DNA of 64,000 nucleotides from Scatophagus argus (taxonomy: Eukaryota > Chordata > Actinopteri > Scatophagidae): assembly GCF_020382885.2 (NCBI RefSeq), contig NC_058494.1, forward strand, positions 27,068,329-27,132,328. Reading direction: 5' to 3'. Of the stretch, positions 62,852-64,000 are shown one piece after another. Under the pieces are notes generated by a model. The model had not been told where the DNA came from and made no database searches. It saw nothing but the letters and a program-made list of their open reading frames with translations. The translations under genes were made by a program, and so were the position numbers. Positions within the stretch are counted from its first letter, which is position 1. Each line of letters starts with the position of its first letter.

Positions 62852-62866
62852 CCACTAGGGGGCGCT
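62852..62866 (+). promoter_or_regulatory. CTCF consensus site, unit 4
   Basis: CCACTAGGGGGCGCT, identical to unit 1. Confidence 0.55.
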
Positions 62867-64000
62867 GCAGTTTTATATAGAGAGCATCCGTAAGAGGACG
62901 ACGAGAAAGTTCTAGATGGTTCCTTTTGCTTTGAACTGTTCCCGTAAGCACCACCAGTTTTTTACCTCCAAGACCATTTAAATAGTTTTATGTGCGATAA
63001 AACGTCATTAAGATCGCAGTAAAAACTAACGGGAAAAAGTACATACAAAACAAACTTGATTTATAAAATGGAGGATAAGCACGAGCTACATGACCTTTTT
63101 CACCCCTAATTCACAAACCTCGAATCTGAATCTGAAGACTTGAACTGTCCTCATTATGATTTTACCTCGTTATTCTACTGTTCCCTTTCATTGTCGTGGG
63201 TGAGTTTCGTCATCATTTGATATATTACTACATAATTATATTTTCCTCGCCTATTTGCATATTCATAATGACCAGCGTTACATAAACAAAAACAGCAGCG
63301 TCTCAAAGTACGTGATATTACATAAATTGTCAAAAGTGGCTCATGTTCTGGTAATAAATTCACTTAAAAGAAATCAACATGCCGGCCGCGTGTATTTACA
63401 CGTGAGCTTACTGCGCAGGCGTGTAACCTGGTTTGTCTGCTGGCCTTTCTTGATCCCACAGCAGATCCCCTTTAGACTGGAGTCGTTAAGGTCCAAAAGG
63501 TTGGACTTCTGACGTGATGACGCGTCTTTGTCCACTTTCTTGTCTCTTGGTGTCCATGTTTTTACTTCTTTGACACAGCGTGACCCACTGCTTGCTGTTT
63601 GCGTGTTTTTGTCGTTGGGGCAAACGAAACAAAATGTAAAAAATCAACTTAATTGGTCGCATAATGGTGGACTGAGGACTGAACTTAACTCGACTGCAGG
63701 TAAAACAAAGTCTTGTGCAAAGCTGTTGTCCTCTGGGTGATGTTCCCATTTATTGCAACAGAAACACAACGTCACCATCAAAGTTGATGTGAAACTGAAG
63801 CTCAGAAGCACTGGCTGTCCTCTGGAGGTCGCTAAGAGCTGTTGTGTTCCTCACCACCATCTAACTCACACTGATTCATACCTTATTCACTCACCTGCTG
63901 CTGGGTGGGTTACCAGTTAAACCGAAACAGAAACATACTGCACCCTTGTGGTCAAATAAGGTATTTGCACAAAACCTCAATGAAGAATGGCTCCTACAAA
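62867..64000. other. Intergenic sequence of unit 4 up to the window end
   Basis: Matches 21074-22200 of unit 1. No gene seen. It carries a small unit-4-specific insertion (CAGCGTTACA) near 63273. The L2-like remnant and gene B expected next lie outside. Confidence 0.6.

Larger units (their letters stand above)
54870..64000 (+). repeat. Tandem unit 4 (partial, cut by the window end)
   Basis: The first 9.1 kb of the unit, in the same order as the others, ending before the L2-like LINE and gene B. The array must continue past the window. Groups with unit 3 in most of gene A, but its Rex3-like element has an extra 14-bp stretch near its GATG tail. Confidence 0.97.

Noticed and set aside
13100..64000. 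The regular repeat structure as a CRISPR-like or satellite array
   Set aside because: The unit is 13.9 kb long and contains spliced genes and transposons; it is a segmental tandem duplication in a vertebrate genome.

Overview
The window is vertebrate, almost certainly teleost genomic DNA. It shows split genes with GT/AG introns, long CA/TG microsatellites, and fish-type transposon remnants: a Rex3-like LINE with a GATG tail, an L2-like LINE, and a hAT-type MITE with 8-bp target duplications. There are no operons, CRISPR arrays or bacterial signals.

Region 1 (1-13099) carries one single-copy gene on the + strand, wipf2 (WAS/WASL-interacting protein family member 2, also called WIRE/WICH). Its seven coding exons run from 3523 to 11608, splice cleanly in frame and give a predicted 464-residue protein. 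It has a WH2 actin-binding motif, a 19-residue glycine run, profilin-type polyproline stretches and a C-terminal WASP-binding peptide. The upstream 3.4 kb is probably 5' intron or flank, and the 3' UTR appears to run into the next region.

Region 2 (13100-64000) is a head-to-tail tandem array of a unit of about 13.9 kb: unit 1 13100-27042, unit 2 27043-40957, unit 3 40958-54869, and unit 4 54870-64000, cut by the window end. The units are near-identical by eye but have their own substitutions, indels and microsatellite lengths. Each full unit holds two immune-type membrane protein genes on the + strand. Gene A encodes a signal peptide, IgV domain, short linker, second IgV domain, transmembrane segment and a tail ending in ESAV (predicted 328 aa). 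Gene B encodes a signal peptide, one IgV domain, stalk, transmembrane segment and a very short tail (180 aa). The IgV domains resemble the B7/butyrophilin/MOG group. I cannot assign an orthologue or a symbol.

Each unit also contains, in order: a wipf2-side segment with two AATAAA signals, gene A with a hAT-type MITE in intron 2, a 5'-truncated antisense Rex3-like LINE just past the gene A stop (flanked by 94-bp duplications that copy the end of gene A), a perfect CTCF-consensus site, a decayed L2-like LINE, a row of six CACCTG E-boxes before gene B, and gene B with a dead copy of gene A's linker exon in intron 1. Gene A is intact in units 1 and 4. As read, it is frameshifted in the transmembrane exon of unit 2 and in the first IgV exon of unit 3. 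Gene B is intact and identical in protein in units 1-3; in unit 4 it lies beyond the window.

The picture is a recently expanding cluster of paired cell-surface IgV genes next to wipf2, with signs of exon shuffling and gene conversion. The main caution is that such an array is also where assemblies fail, so copy number and the two frameshifts need long-read support.
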